The notes beneath the pieces were generated by a model. That model was not told where the DNA came from. It ran no database searches and saw only the letters and a list, made by a program, of their open reading frames with translations. A stretch of DNA of 64,000 bases from Prorocentrum cordatum (lineage: Eukaryota; Sar; Dinophyceae; Prorocentrales; Prorocentraceae). Positions 33,601 through 43,224 of the stretch are shown in pieces. The position numbers and the translations under genes were made by a program. The DNA is taken from assembly GCA_963575745.1 (NCBI GenBank), contig CAUYUJ010019609.1, positions 37,563 through 101,562 of the forward strand, given 5' to 3'. The number at the start of each line of letters is the position of its first letter. Position 1 is the stretch's first letter.

Positions 33601-34620
33601 CCTCCCTACCGTTGACCGGCATCGCAAAAAAATCAGGGACACCGAAATCGACAGCAGAAGTTCACAAGGCTATAAACTTGCGAGAACTCTCAGGACCTCT
33701 CTTCTCCAGCGCCATTCTGGACGGGGCGGAAGAGGAGACGAGAGGGAAGCAGCGCACCCGCTTGCCTCTTGACCACAGTCAACCGCATAATGAGAATGAG
33801 CGGCTTTCCAAGTTTACCCTTGCATCCTTCCCCCTCGGCCCATCCTTGGCCGCTTTCGCTGGCCGCGAGCCCGCTCGCATAGTGTCGCCGTGGCCCTCCG
33901 AGGCCCTTGCATCCTTGCCGCACCTCCATGCCGTACGGGGTGATTGTCTTATCCGCCGCAAGTCGGAGAGTAGGCAACCCTGCCACAGGGCTGTCCTCGC
34001 CATGTCGCCCCTGTCATCCCTGCGCGAAACGGGATGCAGAAGGACAGATCCCGCGCGTGAGCGCATCCCCTGGGATTCGCCAACGGCCTGGCACAGAATC
34101 GCACTCGCACAGCAGAAGCCAAGATCCCGCGCGTGAGCGCACCCACTAGGATTCGACAGCGGCCTGCCACAAAATCGCACTCGCGCAGCAAAAGCCCAGA
34201 GAGGTGGAGGAGAAGCGAGGGGAGGCGACAGACCTGGAGAGAGGATGGGACACGAGCAGCACAGGCAGAAAACGCTGGACGCAGCCGGCCACTCGCGCGT
34301 GCGTTGACCAACCCAGTTGGACGGTGCTCGCACACGTGGCCTTCGCGAGTGGAGACGAACACCACAAAGAAAGAAGGAGCGCAAGAGAGAGAGAGAGAGA
34401 GAAGGAGAGAGGGAGAGAGAGGGGCAGGAGGACAAACCTGCAGACCGACTTCACGCCGAAGAGGACGAAGCCAAGTCACGCGGCAGCCTCGCACAGTTCG
34501 ACAGGCAGTATATCGTGAGTCGTGAGTCACAGTATGCTGCGTGCGCCTGCCTTGATAGGCCTGTTTTCCACCCACCACGACAACCACCACCACCACCACC
34601 ATAAGTTGGAGGGTGAGGGG
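30661..34620. other. Unassigned DNA with short repeats
   Basis: 31540-31850 repeats words like GGTGATCTCGCC and TCGCCTCAGCGCCGACCACA about every 55-100 bp. 32218-32352 is a (TCC)n array with one unique interruption. 32515-32610, 32620-32660 and 32815-32915 share GCCTGTCTGATTGATCGAGG and/or GGGACCCTGGCCCCGCA. 34380-34430 is GA-rich. The plus frame 32742-33218 contains a less repetitive stretch (32960-33070) but matches no family I know. I see no supportable gene. Confidence 0.5.
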
Positions 34621-34659
34621 TCCTCCTCCTCCTCCTCCTTCTCCTCCTCCTGCTCCTGC
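34604..34659 (+). repeat. TCC/TGCTCC microsatellite at the 5' edge of the LINE
   Basis: TCCTCCTCC passing into CTCCTGCTCCTGCT, directly before the spliced-leader relic. The 3' edge of the LINE (41362-41400) continues with the same TCCTGC pattern. Confidence 0.85.
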
Positions 34660-34681
34660 TCCGTTGCCATTTTGGCTCAAG
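34660..34681 (+). other. Spliced-leader relic (DinoSL) at the LINE 5' end
   Basis: TCCGTTGCCATTTTGGCTCA plus AG matches the 22-nt dinoflagellate spliced leader at 21 of 22 positions; the only change is A to T at position 6. In dinoflagellates this sequence is added to nuclear mRNAs by trans-splicing and is not normally encoded at the gene. Its presence in genomic DNA at the start of a retrotransposon suggests reverse transcription of a trans-spliced RNA. Confidence 0.93.
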
Positions 34682-34883
34682 TGGGAACAGGTCCCATTTT
34701 GAGCGGGCAGCTCTCCTTCCGAGCATTCCTGCGTGTCGTGCGCAGGCGGACAACCTACATTCATCTTTTCGCCTGCCACACCTCTGGGCTCGCAGGCGGC
34801 CCATTACATTTCGCCACGACCAGGCTGCGGGCTGGCTCGTGCACCGCCCTGCTGTGCCTCGCCTTCGTCGTCAGCCTTACGCC
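34682..34883 (+). other. LINE 5' untranslated leader
   Basis: Lies between the leader relic and the first ATG in good context (GCCATGG at 34881-34887). 34689-34706 (GGTCCCATTTTGAGCGGG) weakly resembles a second, decayed leader. Confidence 0.6.
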
Positions 34884-36200
34884 ATGGCGAATGGGCAGAA
34901 GCAGCGACAACGGCAGGCGGATGCCAAGACCTGGAACTGCCGCTTTTGCTGGAACGACCGCACAGGGGAGCGCTGGTGGAATGGGGCAAGCTTCTCAGCT
35001 TGTAAGCTCTGCAAGCGTTCAAAGGGCAACTGCTTCCACTCGGTCAGGGGCAGTGGAGGAGCGCCCTCCATTTCGGCTAAGTCGGAGGAGCTCAAGAAGG
35101 CCAATGCGGAGCTCCAGCGCGTCAAGAAGGAGCTGGCAGAGGCCCAGAAGCTGGCAGCGGCCGGGGCGCAAGCCCCTGTGGCACCTGCTATGGACGTCGA
35201 TGCTGGAGACGGTGGCGAGAAGGACGCCGACCGTATCAAGGAGCTTCGAGAGCAGATCGACACCCTCGAGAAGCTGCCTGACAGCAGCGGGGCTGTGGGA
35301 GCCCTGCGGGCGTTGTCCATCAAGGAGCTCTCTGAGCTCCGCACGCGCCAATTACAGGCCAAACCGCTCCCCATCCAGATCCAACGCGTCTCGCAGCAGA
35401 TCTTGGCTGTGGAGAAGCGGAAGGAATCCAAGGAAAAGCAGTTGGAGGCGGTCGACCAGCAGCTCCGCGAGCTCCAGGCGAAGCGCCAGGAGATGGCCCA
35501 GGGGCTGGCCGACATCAAGGTGGAGCTGGCCGACCTCGAAGCGCAGCGCACGCTCGTCGCGGCCCACTTCCCTCAGCCGACCACCGTGGTCGAGGGGGCG
35601 CAGGCGTCGCTCAGCGCGGTCCTCCCTTCCGTGCAGATGTCGGCGACCCAGTTGGAGCAGGTGGTCACCAGCTTCGGCGCCGGCGGGGACCTCGCGCGCG
35701 AGCTGGTCTCGGTGGTGGGCAAGGTGCGCCAGGCCGCTGTCAAGGCCAAAGCCGACCGCGAGGCTGAGGCAGCACGCGAGCAGGCGCAGAATCCCCCTCC
35801 AGCTGCGCAGCCTGAGCCTGGAGCGGCGTCTTCTGGCGGTGCTCATCCTGGAGGTGCTCCTCCTGGGGCTGGTGGCGGTGCTGAGGCTCGTCCCGAGGTG
35901 GGTCCCGAGGCTGGCACCAGCTGGATTCCCACAGGGGTCGATGACCCGGAGGTGCTCAAGGCCTTCCTGGAGGCCATGGGCGTGGAAGTGCCGATGGACG
36001 AGGGCGAGCTCCGCAATGCAGCCAAGCGGCTGGGCGAGGGCCTCTCCTCGTTCGCAAAGCGGCCGAGGACGTCTTCTTGGCTGCCTCGTTCTGCTTGCCT
36101 CCATCACGACGGTGTCGGCCTCCAGCAGCAATGGAGTGGTCGGCCTTGTCGGCTGTCCACGACCTGCGTTGACTGCACACTACGGGCGCCCTCTCGGTAG
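34884..36200 (+). CDS. LINE ORF1 protein: zinc finger and coiled coil
   Basis: 438 residues from ATG 34884, chosen for its GCCATGG context; the longer frame from 34839 has no better start. ORF1 proteins of LINEs bind the element RNA and form the RNP with ORF2. Residues 17-43 hold W-x-C-x2-C (C19, C22) and C-x2-C (C40, C43), resembling RanBP2-type fingers but with a longer spacer. Residues 66-105 and about 115-235 are K/E/Q-rich heptad-like coiled coil (KEKQLEAVDQQLRELQ). Residues 270-345 are an A/P/G-rich linker, and 351-392 are a compact acidic helix region. The last 45 residues overlap the open frame that leads into ORF2. The assignment rests on position before ORF2 and architecture, not on a sequence match I could run. 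Confidence 0.78.
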   Translation: MANGQKQRQRQADAKTWNCRFCWNDRTGERWWNGASFSACKLCKRSKGNCFHSVRGSGGAPSISAKSEELKKANAELQRVKKELAEAQKLAAAGAQAPVAPAMDVDAGDGGEKDADRIKELREQIDTLEKLPDSSGAVGALRALSIKELSELRTRQLQAKPLPIQIQRVSQQILAVEKRKESKEKQLEAVDQQLRELQAKRQEMAQGLADIKVELADLEAQRTLVAAHFPQPTTVVEGAQASLSAVLPSVQMSATQLEQVVTSFGAGGDLARELVSVVGKVRQAAVKAKADREAEAAREQAQNPPPAAQPEPGAASSGGAHPGGAPPGAGGGAEARPEVGPEAGTSWIPTGVDDPEVLKAFLEAMGVEVPMDEGELRNAAKRLGEGLSSFAKRPRTSSWLPRSACLHHDGVGLQQQWSGRPCRLSTTCVDCTLRAPSR

Positions 36201-36360
36201 TGTCGGCTCGTGTGCTGGCGGGAGGCTTGAAGGCGCGTCCGGTGGCCGCGGGCGTATCGCGACGTCTGGGTCTTCCACTTCGGCATCGGCCTCTGCGACG
36301 GCTCGGCCTTCGACGTCGGCTGGGGCCTCTGCGTCGACTGTGCTTTCCTTCCTGCCTCCC

Positions 36361-39300
36361 CCTTGTCACGCACCTTCCGTCCTCCACCTGCAGGGGGAGG
36401 GAGATGGAGCCACAGAATTTCGGCCACGTTCGTGGGACAGAGGTGCCCAGTTTTTGTCGCCGCCGAGTCCGGAGTTGGCTGCCCGCTTTGACCTCGACGC
36501 CGATGTCGTGAAGGTGCCGCCGGCCTCCATCGGCGTGCAGCCAGTCAAGGGCCTCATCACTACGACCAACGTCTCGTCGTACGGGAAGTTGGAGGACCTG
36601 CTGGCCCAGGACGCCTTCTGCTCCAAGCTGGTTCTCGTTCAAGAACACCACGCTGGAGGTGACAAGGCGGCGGCGCTGCAGCAGAGGGTCCAGAACCTTG
36701 GGTACCACGGCATCTGGGAGGCGGCCCCCCCGTCGACTGCGGGAGGCACTCACGGCGGCTGCGCTGTCCTGGCGCGGGCTGGGATCCAGATGTCGCTCCC
36801 CCCCGGGCGCGCGTCAGGCGTGCTGGTACAGGGTTACGCGGTCGCGGGCCACGCGCACTGGGGAGTTGCAGGCGGCATCATCTGCGTGTCGATCTACCTC
36901 CACGACTCCGCCGGGCTCGACGCGGCCAACCTGGCCATCCTGCGAGAGGTGGGGCATTTCCTCCTGGACATGTCCTGCCAGGGCTACACGTGGATTGTAG
37001 GCGGCGACTTCAACGTGGAGCCGCCTGTGCTTACGCCGTGGCTCAACTCCATTGGCGGAGTCCTGGTGTCGGGCGAGGCCACAACGTGCAGGCAAACGTT
37101 GCCCGGCCGTAATTATGACTACTTTGGGGTGGAGGCTGGTTTGATTTCACGCATCGGTGACATCACTGTTGACGAGGCTGCCGACACTTTTCCGCACCGC
37201 CCCGTTGCTCTGGAGGTCTTGGGCTCGGATCGTGCACTGTGGTGCCGCGTCCCCTGGGAGCCCCGCGCCTACGAGGCGAAAGCTCCCCCTGGCTGCAGCC
37301 GCTACCCGTGTGATTGGAGGCCAGTCCAGAGCCAGATTGAGTTGGCTTCGTCCGACGCCGAGCTCTCGCAAGCGTGGGACGACGTCACGCAGCTGGTCGA
37401 GCAGGAGCTTTGTGGCCGCTACGACGTCGTGGGCAACGCGGCGCGGAAACAGATCGGTCGCGCAGGGCCGCGGCGGTGGCGCTGGGTGCAGTACGCTTGG
37501 AAGCCTCCCAGGCGGAGGCCACCCTCCAGAGGTACTACTACTGACGCGTGGGCCATTGCGGCAGGCTGGGTGCGCCACTTGCGCCGAGCGCGTACCTGCC
37601 TCACGGCCAGGATCCCGGAGCTGTCAAGGCAGACGGGGCCCGATGGTCAGCGGTGCCCTGTGGCACTGGAGAAGGTCGCGGTCCTGTTGCACGACACGGA
37701 GGCCTTCTTCAACCGGCTGCTCAAGAAGGAGTGGGTGTTCAAGGCCGTCGACCCTGCAGTTCGTCACTTTTTTGACCAGCGTATGCTCGCGCTGGCCGAC
37801 GACCACTTTGATGACATGGTGGACTGGGTGCTCGACCAGGCCAGTGGCAAGATTTCTTCCTTCGCCAAGGAGCGCCAGAAGAGCTGGAACGAATGGGTTG
37901 CGGCCAGTTTCGTCAACGGCGCCAGCAAGGCCCACCGCTTCAGCAAGGCGCGGGCGCTGCAGGCTGCGGTATCCATTCGGTCAGGCGAGCAGCCGTACCA
38001 GCTTGCCGACGATTGCCTGGATGACTGGGCCAAGGTGTGGAAGGCCCACGGCTGCGAGCGGCTGGAGCTCCCCCCTGGTGCCGACAAATGGCCTCTGCTT
38101 CCTGCCATTGGGGCTTCCGAGGTACGAGCTGCAGTGCTGAGCTTTCATGAGCGCACGGCCGTGGGCCCGATGCGCCTGGCTCCCCGCAGCCTGCTTCACC
38201 TGAGTGATGCTGCCATGCACTCTCTAGCGCTCCTTTTTATGCGGTGCGAGCTCCGCTGCATGTGGCCTTCGGCTGGGATCTCGACGGAGCTCGCTCGGCT
38301 GCCCAAGCCAGACAAGCCTGGCGAGCACCGCTTGATTGCCCTGTTGCATACTCTTATCCAGGTGTGGGGGAGGGTTCGTCGGGAGGTGTCCGTCGAGTGG
38401 GAGGGGAGGAATCGGAGTGATCTTCTCTGAGGCTCCGGCCCCGGACGCAGCAGCGTGGACTGCGTCTTCTCTCACAATTTGGAGGCCGAGGTGGCCCGGC
38501 ACACTGACCAGCATTGTGTGTCAGTTCTGTTAGACATGATCAAATGTTATGAGATGATCATCCTGTCGGCTGTGATGGCCGAGGCTGCTGCTGTAGGGTA
38601 CCCGTTACGTCTTGCGTGGATGTTGGTTTGCGTGTATCAGCAGCCTCGTCGCATTAAAGGCTTCGGCTCGGTCAGTCAAGCTTTTGTTTCCTTCCAGGGG
38701 ATTCTGGCCGGCTGCTGCCATGCGACGACCCTTATGCAGGTGATTCTCCTACGGCCGCTCCAGCGAATTCGTCATGAGTTTCAATTTGTGATCCCTCGGG
38801 GGTTGATGGACGATGTTTCTTTCCAGTGGATTGGTCGGCAGGCCAAGCATGCTGGAATTGTCTTCAATGCGGTATCGGCGTTTGTACGGGACACGCGTGC
38901 CCTGGGCTTCCGACTGCAGGCTGCTTAGTCTGTTTTTTTGGTTTCGTCTCGCGAGGCTGCGCGTGCGGTCAAGGCGCAAGCGGGGATGCTCAAGCTTTCC
39001 GCTTTTCGGTCTGCTCGTAACCTCGGGCACGATTCTTTTGCGGGTGGCACCGCCCACAGAGCCCAGGAGCGAAAAAGTCCCGGCAGGGTCCTGGGACGCC
39101 GTGGCAGGCTTCGTGCCCTGAAGCGGGCTGGGGGGTTGAAGGTCCGGGCTCTGTGGCGTACAGGTGTCATGCCGTCTGGAAGCCATGGAGCTGGGGTCAT
39201 AGGCCTCACCGACTCTACGCTCATGAAGCTTCGTTCATTTGCCGGTGAGCTTGTAGGGGCTCGTCAGGGTCTTGCGTCCCTTATGGTCTACACGTGCACA

Positions 39301-40942
39301 CAGAAGGATCGGATGTACGATCCCACTTTTGATGCCACCTGCCCGCTGCTAGCCCGTTATGCGGCGTGGCTGTGGGACGGCAGGACCTCCGCTTCGCAGC
39401 TCCGCGCGGCGTGGCAGGCCATTCGTGACAAGATCGGCCAGCAGGGATCCTGGCGGATGTGCTTTGGACCGATCTCTGCGGTGATCCTCACCCTACGCAG
39501 GATCGGTTGGGACATGGCGGCGCCCCACGTTCTGATCTCGGATCGTGGCGAAGCTGTGTCCATGTACGAGTTTTCACCGTCCGAGGTCCGAGCTCTGGTC
39601 CGAGACGGCGTCGAGCGCTGGCTCTGGAGAAGGGTCCCGTTTCACTGGCCTGAGGCTGCCGGAACCGAGGAGATTTGGATTCGAGCGATGCGCCTCGCGG
39701 CGTTGTCCCTCCCAACTAGTGCTCGCCAAGGGTCTGCTCGGGCCCTCCTGTCCGGGGGCCTTTGGCCCCCCGAGCGTAAATTCCAGGCCGGCCTCTGTGC
39801 GTCAGGTAAATGTGTTTTCTGTGGCGCACCGCGTGGTACACTCGGCCACCAGCTGTACGATTGTCCTTCTGCGTTCGCCGCCGAGGAGGAGGAGGAGGAG
39901 GTGGAGGTTCAGTTTCCTTTTCCGGACGACGTGTGGCAGCAGCGGCAGGCTCTTCGGGAGCAAGGAATCTCTCCTCTGGGTGGGGCGGATTGGGATGTCG
40001 TTCCTCTCTTGTACGGCCTCCCTCAAATCCCGTTTAGGCTGCCGCCGCCGCTGTCCCACCTTCCCGTCCTGCTCTGGGGTCTCACGGAAGGCACCTGGGG
40101 CCCGCTCCTTTTCACCGACTGCAGTGGATTGGCCGGCGCGTGTCCCGAGGCGGCGAGGTGCGGCTGGAGTGTGGTTGAGATTACGGAGGATGGCTGGCCC
40201 CTCCGAGCGAAGTTCGGCGGACTGCCAGGACTGTTTCAAACAGTGCCTCGGGGCGAGCGGTGGGCTGGCCTTGAGGCGATGCGCGTGGGCCCTTCTGATC
40301 TCACGATCGTCAGCGATCACCTTAGTTTTGTCCGCGAGTGCCAGGGCTGGGACTCTAAGCTTGAGTGCGGCCTCGCGCGCCACGCTTCGATATGGCGGAA
40401 GATTTTTAGATTGTCTGAGCGGTCGGGTTCGCGGCCGTCGATGATCTGGACTCCCGCGCATCGGTCTTTGGAGCAGCTGGTCGACGAGGGAGCGTCGGCT
40501 GAGGAGATCCACCGTTTCATGGGAAATGCTTGGGCCGATTTCTTCGCCAAACTCGGGGCTAAGGACGTCGCTGTTGCACAACTCGCGGTCGATGCCCTCC
40601 AGCGTTCGGTCAAAGAGTGCAAGTGTACATATGAGTTCTTGTCGAGGGCGGTGCAGTTGATTCGCGCTCGTCCTGAGGCTCAGGACTCTGGCCCTCCTTT
40701 GCCCAAGGAAGTGGCGGAGAGGCGCGATAAGCTCGTCATTATCGCCCATGACCCTGTCCCCCTGGCACCTGGCTCGTCCGCGCTGCAGTGCAGGCGTTGT
40801 CTTGCCGTGGCTCGGACACCTGCCAGTGTTAAGACGCTTTTGAAGCCAGGGGCCAAATGTGAGCCGCCGCCCATGCTCCAGGCCCTCGCCCTGGCTGTTG
40901 AGCAGCTCGGGTGGCGTAGCCAAGGGGTGGGGAGGCTGCTGG

Positions 40943-40987
<45 letters not shown>

Positions 40988-41286
40988 GGCCGACGGGGCG
41001 GTGGAGAGTGGGATCCTCTTCGATTGCGACGGCCCTAAGGTCCAGCGTTCTGGGCCATTTTTGTTATGTTTTCGGTGTGGGGCTCGTGTGGCCATCGGGT
41101 CTCCCAAATTCGGTGCCCTTGGGGAGGTCTGCCCTTCGGGCCCCCCGAACCCCGCCCGGCGTAGAGCCAGGGACTGGCTCGCCGACGGGCGGCACCCTGC
41201 AACCGGGGCTAAGTTGTTGTTTCTGTTGGGTCTCTCGCGCGTGCGATGGCGGTCTGACCTCGCACGCGGCACGTCTTATGTTTTAA
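36361..41286 (+). pseudogene. LINE ORF2: endonuclease, reverse transcriptase, CCHC finger, RNase H (decayed)
   Basis: ORF2 nicks target DNA and copies the RNA by target-primed reverse transcription. It lies in the +1 frame relative to ORF1, and no ATG precedes the endonuclease, so translation may depend on frameshifting or reinitiation; 36361 is only a nominal start. The endonuclease/exonuclease/phosphatase domain has the catalytic E in QEHH (36643) and GDFN (37003-37014), ending HRPVALEV. The reverse transcriptase follows RLPKPDKPGEHR, with motif A LLDM (Asp 38533) and motif C LMDD (38803-38814). A C-x2-C-x8-H-x4-C finger spans 39811-39864. RNase H has Asp 40117, Glu 40273, Asp 40315 and Asp 40537. 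Breaks are TGA at 38428-38430, TAG at 38926-38928, and a switch to the next frame at about 40923-40990, where a GCT run reads poly-Ala and is followed by a C-x2-C segment (LCFRCGARV). Reading resumes in frame after each stop. Confidence 0.88.
40941..40987 (+). repeat. (GCT)n run inside ORF2
   Basis: About 15 triplets. In the ORF2 frame used upstream it reads poly-Leu; in the frame that gives the zinc-finger-like C-terminus it reads poly-Ala. G runs just before it (40923-40944) are a likely site of the indel. Confidence 0.85.
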
Positions 41287-41346
41287 GTTGTGCCCTCCAG
41301 ATTTCCTTGCTCTGGCGTGCTCGCGATTCGTTGCTTGTACGTTCTA

Positions 41347-41361
41347 TGCTGCGTCCTGCGT

Positions 41362-41397
<36 letters not shown>

Positions 41398-41533
41398 CCT
41401 NNNNNNNNNNNNNNNNNNNNNNNNNNNNNNNNNNNNNNNNNNNNNNNNNNNNNNNNNNNNNNNNNNNNNNNNNNNNNNNNNNNNNNNNNNNNNNNNNNNN
41501 TCCTCCTCCTCCTCCTCCTCCTCCTTCTCCTCC
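41347..41533 (+). repeat. TGCTCC/TCC microsatellite at the 3' edge of the LINE, with gap
   Basis: TCCTGCTCCTGCTCCTGC before the gap and TCCTCCTCC after it. It separates the LINE from the transposase fragment on the other strand. Confidence 0.9.
41401..41500. other. Assembly gap (100 N)
   Basis: Exactly 100 undetermined bases within the TCC array, probably a placeholder of unknown true size. Frames drawn across it are not meaningful. Confidence 1.
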
Positions 41534-41555
41534 TGCGGACCCCCAGCAAAGCAAT

Positions 41556-42278
41556 GCCGTCTGCCAGCCAGACGTCCGCCGTGGCCAGGAAGTCGAAGTT
41601 CTTCGTGCAGCCCCACACCTGGATGCGCTTGTCGCCCGCTGCAGCCCCACTGTCGTACGCCAGGAACTCCTCGCCGTCCACCTGCTTGAGAGTGTCAGGG
41701 ACGGTGAGCGCCTCCAGCGTGGAGTAGTCGAAATCCTGCGGCGCCTGCCCCCCGCTCTTCAGGCGCTTGTTCTGTTCTGACAACCGCGTCCTCCAGCAAG
41801 CCCGCTTCAGGTTGGTCGTGGTGGGCGTCGCGGCCAACGATGCCTGCGGGACCCCCGCGAGCGCGGCCGAGGCCACGTTCGCGGCAGTGGCGTCGGGCTG
41901 TTGCGACGCAGCGGCCCTCGCCTTGGCACGGACTTGCTCCGCGACGGCCTTGTCCGGAGTGGGCAGGTGCGCATGCAGCGTCACTTGCTGGACGACGGTC
42001 CGGAGCCCCCCCATGCGGGTCTGCACCTGGCCGCCGCACACCTGGGCACCTTTCTCGCAGCACCAGGTGCGGTTGCCATTCTTTGCGGTGTAGCGGAGGT
42101 TGTAGATGAATCCGTCGTGGATGAGCTTCTGACCGTTGCGCTTCGACAAGACGAACTGACAGGCGGACTCGGCGGGGCCCGGCGGTGCTGGCGCAGGCGG
42201 CGCGGGCGCCGGCGCCGGGGGCGCCGCCGCGGCCGCGGCGCGCCCGCGAGCCTGGGGTTGAGCCGCCTGCGCAGCCAT
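41556..42278 (-). CDS. Mutator-like transposase, N-terminal part with FLYWCH zinc finger (partial)
   Basis: 241 residues from ATG 42278 (GTCATGGCT context) to the point where homology ends; the open frame extends 89 codons upstream without similarity. Residues 14-36 are an Ala/Pro linker. Residues 42-106 are a FLYWCH zinc finger: F42, L52, DGFIY (55-59), W72 with C74, C81 and H102-x-H104. Residues 195-241 read DFDYSTLEALTVPDTL, then EEFLAYDSG and DFLATADVWLADG, matching the start of the MULE DDE domain; the Asp of ADG is the expected first catalytic residue. After ADG the expected T-F-K is absent and the frame enters an AGG microsatellite. Either an intron begins here (a non-canonical GC donor is possible, as known in dinoflagellates) or the gene is truncated. 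The remaining DDE residues are not in the window. Confidence 0.8.
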
Positions 42279-42768
42279 GACAAGCCCGCGTCGCGGACAG
42301 AAGGTCTGCAGGGAGATGGGCCAGCCCCGTGTGCCGCGCGAATCGATCAGGAATGGCTGCGGCAACGGTGGCCAGAGGGGTTCGGTCGACGATGAGATGG
42401 TGAAAGGAAGCGGCACGGGGAGCCTGGGCTGGCTTGCGCACGCCACGGAGGACGGAGAGGCGTACGATAACGACGGCAAGAAGGACGACGACGGCGCAGT
42501 ACAGCCAGATGGCCCAAAACCACCGCCCATCTGGCTCGCCACCACCGCAGTACAGCCAGAGGGCAGCGCCAGCGACGGCGGCCAACCGCACCTCCACCAC
42601 GACGGCGACCAGCAGCAGCACGACCCACCCAGCTAGGGCGACCGGCGGCAACAGCAGCAGCGATTCCTGGTCAAAATGGGCAGGCACTGCAGTCGGTGTT
42701 CGTCACCATTCTTTCGAGGCCCCCGAAAATTTGGCCTGAGCTTCCTCCGAGGCCCCCCAAATGGGGTC
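42279..42768. other. Spacer upstream of the transposase fragment
   Basis: The overlapping minus frame from 42687 begins with two hydrophobic stretches of about 20 residues (VALAGWVVLLLVAVVVEV and AIWLYCAVVVLLAVVIVRL), then passes into an alternative frame of the FLYWCH region. Part of this sequence (GACGGCGACCAGCAGCAGCA) resembles 52530-52590, so it is more likely a dispersed repeat than a membrane protein gene. Confidence 0.4.
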
Positions 42769-42769
42769 C

Positions 42770-43012
42770 GAGCACATGGGGCCGGAAGAGAAGCGTCTAA
42801 GAAGCCCTCAAAGGCCCGTAAGAGGCCCAAGAAGGCCCCCAAGCACCAAGAGGCCTCCCGGAGGCCCCCGAGACGCTCCCAGGAGACTCCGAGAGTCCTC
42901 CTCTTCGTTTCTACGTGTTCCCCGAAGGGCTTCCACAACGGCTCGGGAAACGCATGGTCCAACAGCGTGGCCAACCTTTGCATCAACGGTTGGCCGCATA
43001 GGCGTATCCTAA
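42770..43012 (+). repeat. CCAAG-type satellite remnant and multi-hairpin module copy 5 (partial)
   Basis: 42770-42905 has GGCCCAAGAAGGCCCCCAAG words. 42913-43012 starts ACGTGTTCCCCGAAGGGC like the other module copies and runs through GGTTGGCCGCATAGGCG, then ends before the GC hairpins. Confidence 0.75.
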
Positions 43013-43224
43013 AAAGCACCCGCTGGGATCAAGGCTCGCTTCCAGCTGCCCGCTGGCGCCTGCAACGCATGCAGCAGCCCACGCAAAGTCTCTCAGGAAG
43101 TCATCCCAACTGGCAGCACCATAGTCCACGCAGCTCGCAACCGCCCCAATCTTGGCACCGCTGGAGCCCCCCGTTCCGCCGTCCTGCGCGCCGCTCTCGC
43201 GACCGCCGCTCTCGGGACTGGCGC

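Larger units (their letters stand above)
34661..41346 (+). mobile_element. Near full-length LINE (non-LTR retrotransposon) with spliced-leader relic
   Basis: The order is leader relic, about 200-nt 5' UTR, ORF1 (34884-36200) and ORF2 with endonuclease, reverse transcriptase, CCHC finger and RNase H (to about 41286). A short 3' tail then runs into the TCC/TGCTCC microsatellite. I see no poly-A tail; the element ends in or beside the microsatellite, and the exact 3' end near 41346 is an estimate. ORF2 has two in-frame stops and a frame change, so this copy is not autonomous as it stands. Confidence 0.88.

Noticed and set aside
34522-36360. First 600 codons of the 1302-codon plus frame as part of ORF2
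   Set aside because: Overlapped by ORF1 in another frame, which has the zinc finger and coiled coil; the upstream part of the long frame is Arg/Ser-rich shadow sequence.
42347-42687. Membrane protein gene on the minus strand
   Set aside because: Two hydrophobic stretches come from a GACGGCGACCAGCAG-like sequence that recurs near 52.55 kb, and the frame then overlaps the FLYWCH gene out of frame.
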